Shown here one piece after another: positions 7,376 through 16,191 of a stretch of DNA of 35,657 nt. The stretch covers positions 1 to 35,657 of the forward strand of contig WYBE01000039.1 of assembly GCA_011526045.1 (NCBI GenBank), read 5' to 3'. Numbering within the stretch: the stretch's first letter is position 1; each line of letters starts with the position of its first letter. Below the pieces are notes generated by a model that was not told the origin of the DNA, searched no databases, and saw only the letters and a list, made by a program, of their open reading frames with translations. Made by a program: the position numbers and the translations under genes. This DNA comes from Nevskiales bacterium. GTDB lineage: Bacteria > Pseudomonadota > Gammaproteobacteria > Steroidobacterales > GCA-2729495.

Positions 7376-9454
7376 ATGGCATCGGAGCAGAGCGTTTCCT
7401 GGAAGGCCGCGACAGTAGCTGCCGGCCTGTTGCTATCAATTGCCGGTACGGCGGACCCCGTCGACTACGTGCAGGACAACTTCATCGGCTCGCCCGGCAA
7501 GCCATCGCAGCTGATCTACTCGCCAGCGCATGACTCGGTAGTCATGCGTTCTGCCAACGACCTCAAGGTCATGAAGATGTCGAGCGGCACGGTCGCAACC
7601 TATGCCCCATTCGGGCGGTTCACCGACATCAGCCTGAGTCCCGATGGTCGCTATGTATTCGTTGCCGACTTCGGGGGTGCCAACCGGGTCGGGCGACTCG
7701 ACCTGCAGGCGGGAACCTACGAAACCCGGTTGTCGCCCGTCGTTACGTACAGGATCGAGGCCACTGACCCGGACAAGTTCATCATTGCCTCCCAGGATCA
7801 GTGGATCAGGTTCTGGCGCGGTGGCTGGGGCGCTGGCTCGAGCATCAGCATCCTCAATTCCAACCCGGACGGTTACTATCCCGTGGCTTACTACGGCGAT
7901 ATCGAGTACGACCAATCGGCCGGCCGCTTGATTCACGGCAACAGTGGTTTGTCGTCCCAGATGATCAAGGCCTTCGCACTCGCGGGTGACGACTTCGTGA
8001 CCCAGGAGGACAGCGGGATGTACGGCTCGTCATCCGGATATGGCGGATCCTCGGTTCTCGCCACGGATGCCAGCCGCTTCTACTACGGACGCCTCCAGGT
8101 TCTGGCGAGCGACGTGCGCCAGAATCAACTGGTGTTTCCCAGCATCATCGTGGCAGCAACAGGCAAGAACGCCTTTGCCAGCGGCGGCGAGTACTTCGAT
8201 GCCGCTACCGCGAGTTCACTCGGGAACCTTGGATACCCCGTCAGCACCATCGGACTCAATCGCACAGGAGACGACTTCTGGGCGTATGACCCCAGCACCG
8301 AAATCCTGAGGCACTTCGTTTCGTCCGACGCAACACCGCCGCCGGTGGCGGCGCGTCCGGACTTCGCAGCAGTGGTCCAGGGCTACGTCGCCAACATTGA
8401 CGTCGCCGCCAATGACCATGGATTCAGCGACAGCGTCACCATCGATATATCGACGCCGCCCGCGCATGGAACCGTCAGCGTCACAGGCTCACCCGGCAGC
8501 AGGGATGGTATCCGCGTCCGCTATAGCGCTTCGGCCGGATATACGGGGCCCGACAGCTTCGAGTACTCGATCACCGACGGCACCAACAGTGATAGCGCTC
8601 CGGTCGGTATCGACGTGGCGGCGGCGAAGGCCTACAGCGACAGCTTCGTGGTCCTGAAAAACACCAGCACACGCCTCTACGTGATAAAGAACGACATCGG
8701 CTTCGGTGCCCAGGTTACCGTCACGCTGGACGGCTCGCCGTCCCTGAACGGCAATGCCAACGTCTTCGGTTCGCCGGGCTCGAAGACCGCCGTCTACATC
8801 TCGTACCTGCCCGGATACAACGCAGCGCCTCCCTACACAGAAACATTCTCCTACCAGGTGTCGGACGGATTGCATACGGACACAGCACTGGTGGCCGTCC
8901 ACGTGGTCGATTTTGCTGCAGTCGACGATGAATTGATCGTCGCGGCCGACCAGCCGGCAAGCCTCGACCTGCTCGCCAACGACCTTGGCTTCGCCATGAA
9001 CACCACTGTCGGTCTATTCAGCACCCCCGTGCACGGATCGGTTTCTTTCAACGCTGGCATCGCCACTTACTCCCCGTCGCCGGGTTATCTTGGCCCCGAC
9101 AGCTTCGAGTACTTTGTCGACGATGGTGTGCACGTCGGCATGGCAACGGTCATCGTCTCGGTGATCGTCGATGAGGATGCAGACAAGGTCTCCGACACGG
9201 TGGACAACTGTCTTGGCAAGGTGAACAGCGACCAACGCGACACCGACGGCGATCAGTTCGGCAACCGCTGCGATGCCGACCTCGACCAGAACGGCTTCGT
9301 GAACTACGCGGATCTGTCGATCTTCCGCTCGCGCTTCGGCAGCAGTGACGCCGACGCGGACTTCGACGGCAACGGCATCGTCAACTACGTTGATCTTTCC
9401 ACTCTGCGCTCACTGTTTGGCAAGCCACCAGGACCAGCGGCGACAGTCAATTGA
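7376..9454 (+). CDS. secreted propeller, cadherin-like and dockerin-type protein
   Basis: Start chosen at ATG 7376 because AGGGGAG lies five bases upstream and a signal peptide follows (WKAATVAAGLLLSIAGTA). The 692-residue product then has: an N-terminal ~300-residue region with WD/NHL-like strands (SLSPDGRYVFVADFGG), three tandem ~95-residue cadherin/Big-like repeats, each with a (A/V)ND(H/I/L)GF turn and a GPDSFEY-type or equivalent strand (NDHGF, NDIGF, NDLGF), a thrombospondin type-3 calcium segment (DEDADKVSDTVDNC), and at the end two dockerin-like EF loops (DLDQNGFVNYADLSIFRS, DFDGNGIVNYVDLSTLRS). It is probably a calcium-stabilised cell-surface or extracellular protein. No cohesin partner is in the window; such terminal dockerin pairs also occur in bacteria without cellulosomes. 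Confidence 0.8.
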   Translation: MASEQSVSWKAATVAAGLLLSIAGTADPVDYVQDNFIGSPGKPSQLIYSPAHDSVVMRSANDLKVMKMSSGTVATYAPFGRFTDISLSPDGRYVFVADFGGANRVGRLDLQAGTYETRLSPVVTYRIEATDPDKFIIASQDQWIRFWRGGWGAGSSISILNSNPDGYYPVAYYGDIEYDQSAGRLIHGNSGLSSQMIKAFALAGDDFVTQEDSGMYGSSSGYGGSSVLATDASRFYYGRLQVLASDVRQNQLVFPSIIVAATGKNAFASGGEYFDAATASSLGNLGYPVSTIGLNRTGDDFWAYDPSTEILRHFVSSDATPPPVAARPDFAAVVQGYVANIDVAANDHGFSDSVTIDISTPPAHGTVSVTGSPGSRDGIRVRYSASAGYTGPDSFEYSITDGTNSDSAPVGIDVAAAKAYSDSFVVLKNTSTRLYVIKNDIGFGAQVTVTLDGSPSLNGNANVFGSPGSKTAVYISYLPGYNAAPPYTETFSYQVSDGLHTDTALVAVHVVDFAAVDDELIVAADQPASLDLLANDLGFAMNTTVGLFSTPVHGSVSFNAGIATYSPSPGYLGPDSFEYFVDDGVHVGMATVIVSVIVDEDADKVSDTVDNCLGKVNSDQRDTDGDQFGNRCDADLDQNGFVNYADLSIFRSRFGSSDADADFDGNGIVNYVDLSTLRSLFGKPPGPAATVN

Positions 9455-9465
9455 GCGCGGGCATC

Positions 9466-9483
9466 GGTGCCAGCTCCGGCACC
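9466..9483. terminator. short hairpin between convergent genes
   Basis: GGTGCC and GGCACC pair around a six-base loop, 11 bases after the stop of the secreted-protein gene and just before the end of the opposing gene at 9486. There is only a weak ATTTA following. The right half contains GCTCCGGCACCAT, which is also the outer end of the 7089-7214 element, so this may be an element remnant rather than a terminator. Confidence 0.35.
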
Positions 9484-9485
9484 AT

Positions 9486-11180
9486 TTATCCTGAGCGGGC
9501 GAGTCGGGCCAGCGCGGCGCGCAGCCGTCCATGCGCATCGAACGCAGCGACGAACGCGCTTTCCCTGCGGCCACCCTTGGCTTTCATGACTGCGACCAAG
9601 GCACGCTTCTCCGGCACCGTCCAGCGCGCCACGCCCGGCAGCAGCAGAACCAGCGGCGCCCAGCGCGCGAAGGCCAGCCGCTCGCCCGGCGTCCAGCCCC
9701 GGCCGGGGCCCGCGCCGAGCAGGCCTGCCGCTTCTTGCCCGCAGCGCGCGGCGCCGCGATCCGCGTCACCCCCACCGTGGCGGGCGAGAAAGTCGGTGAT
9801 CGCCAGACCGACGTTGGCGAGCGGCAGCACGCCCATGACGTCGTCGCGGCGCGCAGCCACCTGCCAGAACAGGTTGTGCTCGCCGAGCCGCTTCAGGGTG
9901 GCGATGCTCGAGCGGTGCTCCGGGTCACGCAGCATCCGCCGCTCCTCGCGCCGCATCAGTTGCCTCGCCTCACGGTGCCGGGGAGCGAACCCGAGCCTAC
10001 GGTAGAACCACCACGCCCCGCTCTGCAGTCCTTCGTCGTTGCCGGCGCCGCCGAGCTGATACGGATAGACGGTGAACGCGTCGACGTGGAACAGATGGCG
10101 GATCATCGCCAGCGCCCGGCAGTAGATCTCGCTCGCCTCAGCACCACGAAACGTTTCGAAGACGTTGTAGGCCACCTCTGCCGAGCCATAGAGCGCACTC
10201 GACAGCAGGTAGCCGGTCGGTATGCCGTTTTTCAGCGTCAGGAAACCGTAGACGGATTCCAGCAGCAGCCGTCGCTCGGGCACGGCCCCGATGACCGCAA
10301 ACTGCAGGCCATCGCCGCAGTCCACGAGGCGTACGTCACGCGGGTCGGCGTAGGAGAACACGTCGAGGTCACGTTCGTGCGTGATCATGGCGCCGACCGC
10401 GAGATCGATCATGCGCTGTGCCGCGCGCAGCGGCAGGGGGCGCACGGCGCGCGGCCGCTGCGCGAGGATCGCGGCGAGGTCCGGTCGACTGCGCCGCAGA
10501 GGCTCCGTCTGCCAGGCAACACGGGTCACCGGCCAGGCCGCCCTTGTGCGCGAGGGCGTGTCGCGACCGGGTTCGAGTGCCATCGGCGCATCCATGCCGT
10601 CGGCGATTTTCTCGAATACGAACGGGTCCGGCACGCGCCCGTCCAGCCGGCGCAGCACGAACGCGGCATCGCCCATGCGGGCGGGCTTCATGCGGGCGAG
10701 CCAGCCGTGCAGGCCCAGGTCCCACTCGTCCAGGCCCGGCGTTTCAGCATGGGCTGCCAGCAGCGGCAGGAGTTCGGTCAGGCGCGCGGGGTCGTCCCAG
10801 GCGGACCAGTCGAAGACGAGTTGCCCGGGCCAGCGCCGCGCCAGCCGGAGCGCGGTCGCGGCAAAGAAGCGAAAGCGCATCGTCGTGCCGGCGATGCCAC
10901 TGTCGCGCAGGGCGCGGTGGTGCCGGCGCAGATCGGCGCGCCGATCGAAACGCGCGAGCATGCGCCGCACCAGACGGCGCAACCCGGGGTCGTCCGGGTA
11001 CGCATTGGCGAAACACAGCAATTCGTGCAGTCGCAGGAGCTGCGATGCGCTGTCGAGGCGGGCGTGTTCCAGCCTGCGCAGCAACCCGCGGCGCTCGCGG
11101 GCCGTGGCCGTTGAGAACTCCTGGCGGATGGCCTGCAGGCGCGCGAGGGCGCGACTGCTGCTTCGGGTACCAGACTTCAT
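9486..11180 (-). CDS. conserved hypothetical protein with GNAT-like segment
   Basis: A 564-residue protein taken from ATG 11180 (MKSGTRSSSR); the frame is open further upstream but that part is low-complexity and lacks a convincing start. Residues 1-110 are Arg-rich helices. In the second half, GIPTGYLLSSALYGS, then FETFRGAEASEIYCRALAMI and finally SGAWWFYRRLGF look like the beta4, alpha3 and C-terminal parts of a GNAT acyltransferase, where a phrase such as FYRRLGF is characteristic. The acetyl-CoA loop is not clear. No signal peptide or membrane segment. It stands alone on its strand between a secreted protein and a transporter, and context gives no substrate. GNAT assignment is tentative. 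Confidence 0.6.
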   Translation of the reverse strand: MKSGTRSSSRALARLQAIRQEFSTATARERRGLLRRLEHARLDSASQLLRLHELLCFANAYPDDPGLRRLVRRMLARFDRRADLRRHHRALRDSGIAGTTMRFRFFAATALRLARRWPGQLVFDWSAWDDPARLTELLPLLAAHAETPGLDEWDLGLHGWLARMKPARMGDAAFVLRRLDGRVPDPFVFEKIADGMDAPMALEPGRDTPSRTRAAWPVTRVAWQTEPLRRSRPDLAAILAQRPRAVRPLPLRAAQRMIDLAVGAMITHERDLDVFSYADPRDVRLVDCGDGLQFAVIGAVPERRLLLESVYGFLTLKNGIPTGYLLSSALYGSAEVAYNVFETFRGAEASEIYCRALAMIRHLFHVDAFTVYPYQLGGAGNDEGLQSGAWWFYRRLGFAPRHREARQLMRREERRMLRDPEHRSSIATLKRLGEHNLFWQVAARRDDVMGVLPLANVGLAITDFLARHGGGDADRGAARCGQEAAGLLGAGPGRGWTPGERLAFARWAPLVLLLPGVARWTVPEKRALVAVMKAKGGRRESAFVAAFDAHGRLRAALARLARSG

Positions 11181-11375
11181 GGTGCGAAAGCCACGGGAAC
11201 GGACCCTTTCGACTCTCCGGAACCGAGGTGCCGGCGCCCGGGGCGCAGTATAGACTGCCGGCCCCATGCCAGCCCCTGCCCACATTGCCCGCTCGCGCGC
11301 TTGCGCTGCGCGGCCCGACGACCAGCGCGTTCGCGCCGCTGCCGCGGCCGCAGCCCGGCCGGCCAGCGGTCCGGC

Positions 11376-12251
11376 TTGAAGACCAGCGATCTCCTGCGTT
11401 TCGTGGCGCTCGCCGCGTTGTTCGGCGGCTCGTTCCTGTTCATGCGCATCGCCGCGCCGCATTTTGGCGCCATCGTCACGGCCGAACTCCGCGTCGGCAT
11501 CGGTGGTGCCGTGCTGGCCGCCGTCACGCTGCTCAGCGGACGGCGCATGCCGGCGCGGGAGCGATGGCGGGACTTCATGGTGGTCGGCGCATTCAACGCC
11601 GCGGTGCCCTACGCGTTGTTCTCATACGCGGCCATCCATATCCCCGCCGGATACTCCGCCATCCTGAATTCGCTGATGCCGATTTCGGCGGCGTTCTTCG
11701 CGGCTGCCATGCTGGGGGAACGGCTGACCTGGCGGCTGTTCGCGGGCGTGGCCTTCGGCGTCGGCGGCGTCACCCTGCTGGTGCAACTCAGCCCGGTCGG
11801 AGCCACGCCCGAGCGGATGCTGGCGGCGGGCGCCTGCGTGCTTGCCACCGTGTGCTACGGCTACGCCGGCGCCTACACGAAGAAGCACCTCGCCGGACTG
11901 CCGGCCCATGGAGCCGCAGCGAGCACGATGCTGTCGGCGGCAGCGCTGCTCGCTCCGCTGGCCCTCGTCAATCTGCCGGCGCAGGCGCCGCCACCCTCAG
12001 CCTGGGGAGCGGTGACCGGGCTCGGACTCCTCTGCACTGCGCTTGCCTTCCTCATCTATTACCAGCTCATCGCCCGCATCGGCGTCACGCAGATATCGGC
12101 CATCAACTTCCTCCTGCCGGCGTTCGGCATCCTCTGGGCCTGGCTGTTCCTGGACGAGCCGGTGACGCTCGGGATGGTTGCGGGCTTCGCGTTGGTCGTG
12201 GTCGCCGCCGCCCTTGTCCTCGGCATCGGCCCGTTCCGGCCGCGCCCCTGA
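11376..12251 (+). CDS. EamA/DMT-family permease
   Basis: About 291 residues from a TTG at 11376, with ten hydrophobic segments arranged as two EamA repeats. The first begins FVALAALFGGSFLFMRIA and the second after residue ~145 (AAGACVLATVCYGYAGAYTKKHL). Typical phrases include IPAGYSAILNSLMPISAAFFA at the end of the first half and ISAINFLLPAFGILWAWLFLDE in the second. Members export amino acids or other small metabolites, or take up nucleotides; the substrate is not predictable here. The start is uncertain because there is no ATG before the first membrane segment; the TTG directly precedes the short cytoplasmic N-terminus. Confidence 0.85.
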   Translation: MKTSDLLRFVALAALFGGSFLFMRIAAPHFGAIVTAELRVGIGGAVLAAVTLLSGRRMPARERWRDFMVVGAFNAAVPYALFSYAAIHIPAGYSAILNSLMPISAAFFAAAMLGERLTWRLFAGVAFGVGGVTLLVQLSPVGATPERMLAAGACVLATVCYGYAGAYTKKHLAGLPAHGAAASTMLSAAALLAPLALVNLPAQAPPPSAWGAVTGLGLLCTALAFLIYYQLIARIGVTQISAINFLLPAFGILWAWLFLDEPVTLGMVAGFALVVVAAALVLGIGPFRPRP

Positions 12252-12267
12252 CGGCTGCCGCGAGACG

Positions 12268-12972
12268 CTAGGGACGCGCGACGGCCGCGATCAACTCCGG
12301 ATCATCGCGCGCCGGGTTGTTGACCGCGCGGCTGACCTCGCGAAAAGCGAGCAGGTCCTCGGACGCCGGCTGCAGCAGCGGCTCCAGCGCCTCGGGCGCT
12401 TGCCCCGGGTCCAGCCACACCCGCAGCGCGTCGGGCGGCAGAATCACCGGCATGCGGTCGTGGATGTCGCGCAGGTGGCGATTTGCTGTCGTGGTGATGA
12501 TGGTGCAGGTCTCGAGCGGGGTTTCGCCCTTGTCCCACCGTTCCCACAATCCCGCGAACCCGATCGGTTGCTGATCGGGCCGCGCGATGAAATAGGGCGT
12601 CTTGCCTGCCGGCTTGCTCGCGCCGGGCCGCGACTCCGAAGGCGCGGCGCCCGCCCGCCATTCGAAAAATCCGCTGGCGAGGACGACGCAGCGGCGCTTG
12701 CGCCAGGCATTGCGGAAGGCGGGCTTCGCGGACAGGGTCTCGGCCCGCGCATTGATCATGCGGTTGCCGATGGCGCTGTCCTTCGCCCAGAACGGCACCA
12801 GGCCCCAGCGCAGCGGCACGACCGCCGGGTTGCCGTCCGCATCGGCGCGGATGGCGGCAACGAGTTGCGTGGGCGCGATGTTGTAGCGCGGCTCGAGATC
12901 GAACCCGCATTCGACACCGAACACCGCCTGCACGGCCTCCCGGGGCGAGTAGAAGGCAAATCGTCCGCACAT
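12268..12972 (-). CDS. yedK: SRAP-domain abasic-site protein (HMCES/YedK family)
   Basis: A 234-residue protein that begins MCGRF, so Cys2 becomes the N-terminal nucleophile after Met removal. Family landmarks follow: PRYNIAPTQ (28-36), LRWGLVPFWAKD, INARAET with Asn74 and Arg76, GFFEW with Glu104, and DIHDRMPVIL with His171. These match the residues that form the thiazolidine crosslink with abasic sites in single-stranded DNA, shielding them during replication. Length is close to E. coli YedK (222). Independent gene between an EamA transporter and the yadGH operon. No sign of SOS boxes was noted. Function follows from the family; confidence is high. Confidence 0.92.
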   Translation of the reverse strand: MCGRFAFYSPREAVQAVFGVECGFDLEPRYNIAPTQLVAAIRADADGNPAVVPLRWGLVPFWAKDSAIGNRMINARAETLSAKPAFRNAWRKRRCVVLASGFFEWRAGAAPSESRPGASKPAGKTPYFIARPDQQPIGFAGLWERWDKGETPLETCTIITTTANRHLRDIHDRMPVILPPDALRVWLDPGQAPEALEPLLQPASEDLLAFREVSRAVNNPARDDPELIAAVARP

Positions 12973-13037
12973 CGCCGCAATGGTACCTGCGCGCCGGACG
13001 GCCCTGGTGACCGGCCCGGCAGCGCTCTGTCCAGCCG

Positions 13038-13811
13038 TCAGGTCCGGATGCCAGTGCCGCGCCGGATCATGATCATGCACGCCACGAACAACACGACGGC
13101 GAAGCCGACGATGATCGCGTAGGCCAGACCGAGATCGATGTCGGAGACCCCGAGCATGCCGTAGCGGAAGGCGTTGACCATGTAGAGGATCGGGTTGAGC
13201 AGCGACAGCCGCCGCGCAAAATCCGGCAGCAGCTCGACCGAGTAGAACACCCCCCCCAGGTAGCTCAAGGGCGCCAGCACGAATGCGGGAATGATCGACA
13301 CGTCGTCGAAATTCTTCGCGAGGATCGCGTTGATGAGCCCGCCGAGCGAAAAGACGAAGGCGGTCAGGATGATCACGGAGAAGGTCACCAACACGTGAAC
13401 GACGTGCAGCCGGGTGAAGAACAGCGCGACCGCGGTCACCGCCGCGGCCACGGCCAGCCCCCGCACCACGCCACCGATCGTGTGGCCAAGCACGATCGCC
13501 CAGGTGGCCATGGGCGCCACCAGCATCTCCTCCAGATGCCGCTGCATTTTTGCGGCGAAGAACGAGGAGACGACATTGCCGTAGGCATTGGTGATCACCT
13601 GCATCATGATCAGCCCGGGCGCGATGAACTGCACGTAGTCGTGGCCGCCCATCTGCCCGACCCGCCGGCCGATGATGTTGCCGAAGATCAGGAAATACAG
13701 CGCCGTGGTGATGGCCGGCGGCAGAATCGTCTGCAGCCAGATGCGAAACACCCGGTGGCACTCCTTGCGCACCAGGGTGTACAAGGCGACGAGCTGCGCG
13801 CGGGCGCTCAC
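13038..13811 (-). CDS. yadH: ABC-2 type transporter permease (YadH-like)
   Basis: A 257-residue integral membrane protein with six predicted helices. The stretch GGVFYSVELLPDF, then LNPILYMVNAFRYGMLG, is characteristic of the YadH/NodJ-type ABC-2 permeases. It starts with GTG at 13811, overlapping the stop (TGA) of the upstream ATPase gene, so the two are translationally coupled and form one exporter. The physiological substrate of YadGH systems is not established; drug, polysaccharide or lipid export are proposed for relatives. Confidence 0.88.
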   Translation of the reverse strand: MSARAQLVALYTLVRKECHRVFRIWLQTILPPAITTALYFLIFGNIIGRRVGQMGGHDYVQFIAPGLIMMQVITNAYGNVVSSFFAAKMQRHLEEMLVAPMATWAIVLGHTIGGVVRGLAVAAAVTAVALFFTRLHVVHVLVTFSVIILTAFVFSLGGLINAILAKNFDDVSIIPAFVLAPLSYLGGVFYSVELLPDFARRLSLLNPILYMVNAFRYGMLGVSDIDLGLAYAIIVGFAVVLFVACMIMIRRGTGIRT

Positions 13812-14740
13812 GGCGCCGCTCCCTCACCACGCTCCCGGGCCGTGAGCCGCATGAACAGCTCTTCCAGCCGATTGGCCTTGTTGCGCATGCTGATGACCTG
13901 CAGCCCGGCGGCCGTCAGTGCGGCGAACACGCCGTTGAGGTCCTGGTCCTTCGTCACCACGACCTCGATGTCGTGATCGTTGACGAGACTCACCTCGTAA
14001 CCGGGCAGCACCGGCGGCACGGACAGCGTCTCACGCAGGCTCAGGATGAACATCTCGGCCTGCAGCTTGCGCAGGACGTTGCTCATGCGGTCGCGCTCCA
14101 CGATGCGGCCGTGGTCGATGATCGCCACCTGCCGGCACAGGTTCTCGGCTTCCTCGAGGTAGTGGGTGGTGAGGATGATGGTCGTGCCGCTGCGGTTGAT
14201 CTCGCGCAGGAACTGCCACATGGAGCGGCGGATCTCGATGTCCACGCCCGCGGTGGGCTCGTCGAGTATCAGCAGCCGCGGCTCGTGCATCAGTGCACGC
14301 GCAATCATCAGGCGCCGCTTCATGCCGCCGGAAAGATTCCGCCCGCTGTCCTTGCGCCGGTCCCAGAGCTGCAACTGACGCAGGCACACCTCGGCCCGCG
14401 CTGCCGCCCGCCGCGGCGTCATGCCATAGAAGCCCGCCTGGATGGTCACGATGTTCTCGACCGAATCCCAGTAGTTGATGTTCAGCTCCTGCGGCACCAC
14501 CCCGATGCTCGCCTTCACCGCGGCGAGTTCCGTGTCGAGGCTGTGGCCGAAGACGCGCACCTCACCCGATGTCTTGTTGACGAGCGAGGTGATGATGCCG
14601 ATCAGGGTGGTCTTGCCGGCGCCGTTCGGGCCGAGCAGCGCGAAGAAATCGCCATCCGGGACGTCGAGGTCGATGCCGCGCAGCGCCTGCACGCCATTGG
14701 GATAGGTCTTGACGAGGTTGCGAACGGCGAGCGCTGACAT
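13808..14740 (-). CDS. yadG: ABC transporter ATP-binding protein (YadG-like)
   Basis: A 310-residue ATPase. Walker A is LLGPNGAGKTT (residues 35-45), the signature is NLSGGMKRRLMIARALMHE, Walker B LLILDEPTAGVD, and the switch His lies in ILTTHYLEEAE. The C-terminal extension ends with VISMRNKANRLEELFMRLT, nearly the same as the tail I remember for E. coli YadG, which supports orthology. It energises the coupled permease encoded immediately downstream (GTGA overlap). Confidence 0.92.
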   Translation of the reverse strand: MSALAVRNLVKTYPNGVQALRGIDLDVPDGDFFALLGPNGAGKTTLIGIITSLVNKTSGEVRVFGHSLDTELAAVKASIGVVPQELNINYWDSVENIVTIQAGFYGMTPRRAAARAEVCLRQLQLWDRRKDSGRNLSGGMKRRLMIARALMHEPRLLILDEPTAGVDIEIRRSMWQFLREINRSGTTIILTTHYLEEAENLCRQVAIIDHGRIVERDRMSNVLRKLQAEMFILSLRETLSVPPVLPGYEVSLVNDHDIEVVVTKDQDLNGVFAALTAAGLQVISMRNKANRLEELFMRLTARERGEGAAP

Positions 14741-14794
14741 GGCGCGCCATTGTGCCTAGCGCCCCGCATTGGCGCCAACACGGTCGGGGCGTCG

Positions 14795-15427
14795 CTACCG
14801 AAGCGCGCTCAGCCTGTTTTCATGGACGCCGGCGCGCGCGCCGTAGCGGTCCCGCCGGTCGAGTTCGCCGATCGCCAGCTGAATCGCCGTGAGGCGTGCC
14901 AGATCGAGCCGTCCGGCATGCCCGTCCCGTGCGGCGCTGATGAGGTCAGGCCAGAAGCGGTGGCGGCCATGGAATCGCGCTTCCAGCCTCTGCAACGCGT
15001 GCTCGGCGGTGCCGCGCATCTCGCGAAAACTCATCTTCCCGGCCAGCATCGAGGCCACCGGCCCGGCACAGAGCGCCGCCCGCAACCGGTCGCGACGCGC
15101 CATCTGCCAGGCGTACCCGAGCACACCCGCGGCAAACAGGCGCGCCGCCGTGATCCATTGCGCGTGGTGCCCCGGCAGCGGCTCGGCGACGCCGAGCGCG
15201 ACAGCTCCCGCATTGCCCGCGTGAAATCCCGCCAACAGACAGGGGGTCGCCGCAATGGCCTCGCGCTGTGCGTGGCCGAGCCGGCGAATGGCGTCGAGCA
15301 CCCCGCTGTCGAGCCCGAATACGGAGGCCTCTCCCCGATCCCTCGCCTGCGCCAGCAGCTCGACGAACTCCAGATTCAACTCGCGGATCTCCGCGAAGAA
15401 CTGCGTATCCGGACCTTCGCATTGCAT
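14795..15427 (-). CDS. FlhD-like regulator with long C-terminal extension
   Basis: A 210-residue protein from ATG 15427, preceded on its strand by GGGAGGA at seven bases. Residues 10-70 follow the pattern of the flagellar master regulator FlhD: IRELNLEFVELLAQ, then GEASVFGLDSGVLDAIRRL and REAIAATPCLLAGF correspond to INLSYLLLAQ, ASAMFRLG and MVKLAETNQLVCHFRF. E. coli FlhD is only ~116 residues; here ~140 more residues of mostly helical sequence follow (AARLFAAGVLGYAWQMAR and onward). The gene diverges from an FlhC-like gene at 15562, and the shared 134-base spacer contains paired palindromes, so I infer the two proteins form a heteromeric regulator controlling its own promoter. No flagellar genes are in the window. 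Homology is by motif pattern only. Confidence 0.65.
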   Translation of the reverse strand: MQCEGPDTQFFAEIRELNLEFVELLAQARDRGEASVFGLDSGVLDAIRRLGHAQREAIAATPCLLAGFHAGNAGAVALGVAEPLPGHHAQWITAARLFAAGVLGYAWQMARRDRLRAALCAGPVASMLAGKMSFREMRGTAEHALQRLEARFHGRHRFWPDLISAARDGHAGRLDLARLTAIQLAIGELDRRDRYGARAGVHENRLSALR

Positions 15428-15468
15428 TTTGTTGTCCTCCCCGCACTGCGCCTGCAGTTTAGTATATT

Positions 15469-15502
15469 TGCCATATATGGGCTTTTTTTCCCATATATGG
15501 CA
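15469..15502. promoter_or_regulatory. paired CCATATATGG palindromes, probable operator
   Basis: The 10-base palindrome CCATATATGG occurs at 15471-15480 and again at 15491-15500, exactly 20 bases apart (two helical turns). The two are also arms of a larger perfect inverted repeat, TGCCATATATGGG at 15469-15481 against 15490-15502, with an eight-base loop CTTTTTTT. It lies in the AT-rich spacer between the divergent FlhD-like and FlhC-like genes. Two dimers binding the same DNA face would suit autoregulation. A cruciform or an RNA hairpin is an alternative. Confidence 0.65.
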
Positions 15503-15561
15503 GGAGAACATCGAATTACTGGTCAAAAAGTCATTATTTTGGCGTTTTGGAGGGATTAATG

Positions 15562-16191
15562 ATGCGCGTAACCGACCACCGCTATGCCGCCGAACTCGAC
15601 AAGTTCAACCTCGCCGTGCGCATGATCCGCCACGAGGCGCGGACCGGGACCATCCGTGCCTGTACCGGTTTCAGTGAGGACCGGATCCGCAAGATCTACA
15701 ACGCCTATTTCAGGTCCGCGCCGGGCGCGGTGATACGGCGCCACCGCGGCAAGTCACCCACGCGTATCCGGCAGTTCGTCAACTCCACCCCCCACCAGCT
15801 GGAAGCCTCACTGCTCGCCGGGTTGTTCCTGCTGTGTGACGCCGCGCAGATCGTCAGGAACGGGCGGGCCGAACGGACCGGGGGCGCCAGCCGCGTTGCG
15901 CTCGGCGAGCGCATCTGCCAGGCCTTCGAGGCCTATCGCGGCGTGCACCCCGAGCCGCGGCTGTCGTTCGAGTGGGCCTGGAATCTGTACCATTCCCTCG
16001 TGGAGAGTCGCGAACTGTATTTTGCGGAATGCGGCACCTGCGGCGGCGCCTATGTGCAGGACGCCTATGCGCTCGATTACCGGCGCTGCCCGTTCTGCGA
16101 ACTCAAGGACTATCGCACCCGTGCCGAGGCGAGATCCGCCGCGAACGCACCTGCCGGGCAGCGGGGCGAAGCGCCGGTCCCGGATGCCTGA
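15562..16191 (+). CDS. FlhC-like regulator with zinc-binding C-terminus
   Basis: A 209-residue protein. Start ATG 15562 is preferred over ATG 15559 because GGAGGGA (15549-15555) then lies six bases away. The N-terminal half is helical (LAVRMIRHEARTGTIRACTGFSEDRIRKIYN), like FlhC's helix-turn-helix region. Residues 135-180 match FlhC best: EWAWNLYHSLVESRELYFAE, then Cys157-x2-Cys160 (ECGTCGG) and Cys176-x2-Cys179 (RRCPFCE), as in FlhC's four-Cys zinc site. It is divergent from the FlhD-like gene instead of downstream of it in the same operon. Its stop overlaps the start of nudC by eight bases, so it leads an flhC-nudC-NRDE operon. FlhC relationship is well supported; targets are unknown. Confidence 0.78.
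   Translation: MRVTDHRYAAELDKFNLAVRMIRHEARTGTIRACTGFSEDRIRKIYNAYFRSAPGAVIRRHRGKSPTRIRQFVNSTPHQLEASLLAGLFLLCDAAQIVRNGRAERTGGASRVALGERICQAFEAYRGVHPEPRLSFEWAWNLYHSLVESRELYFAECGTCGGAYVQDAYALDYRRCPFCELKDYRTRAEARSAANAPAGQRGEAPVPDA

Noticed and set aside
10418..12271. 617-codon plus-strand frame over the GNAT-like gene and the EamA gene
   Set aside because: Very high Arg/Ala/Pro content and overlap with two better supported genes; no motif.
15481..15489. T run between the palindromic arms as an intrinsic terminator
   Set aside because: The T run is in the loop rather than after the stem, and the site lies between two divergent starts, so an operator is the better reading.
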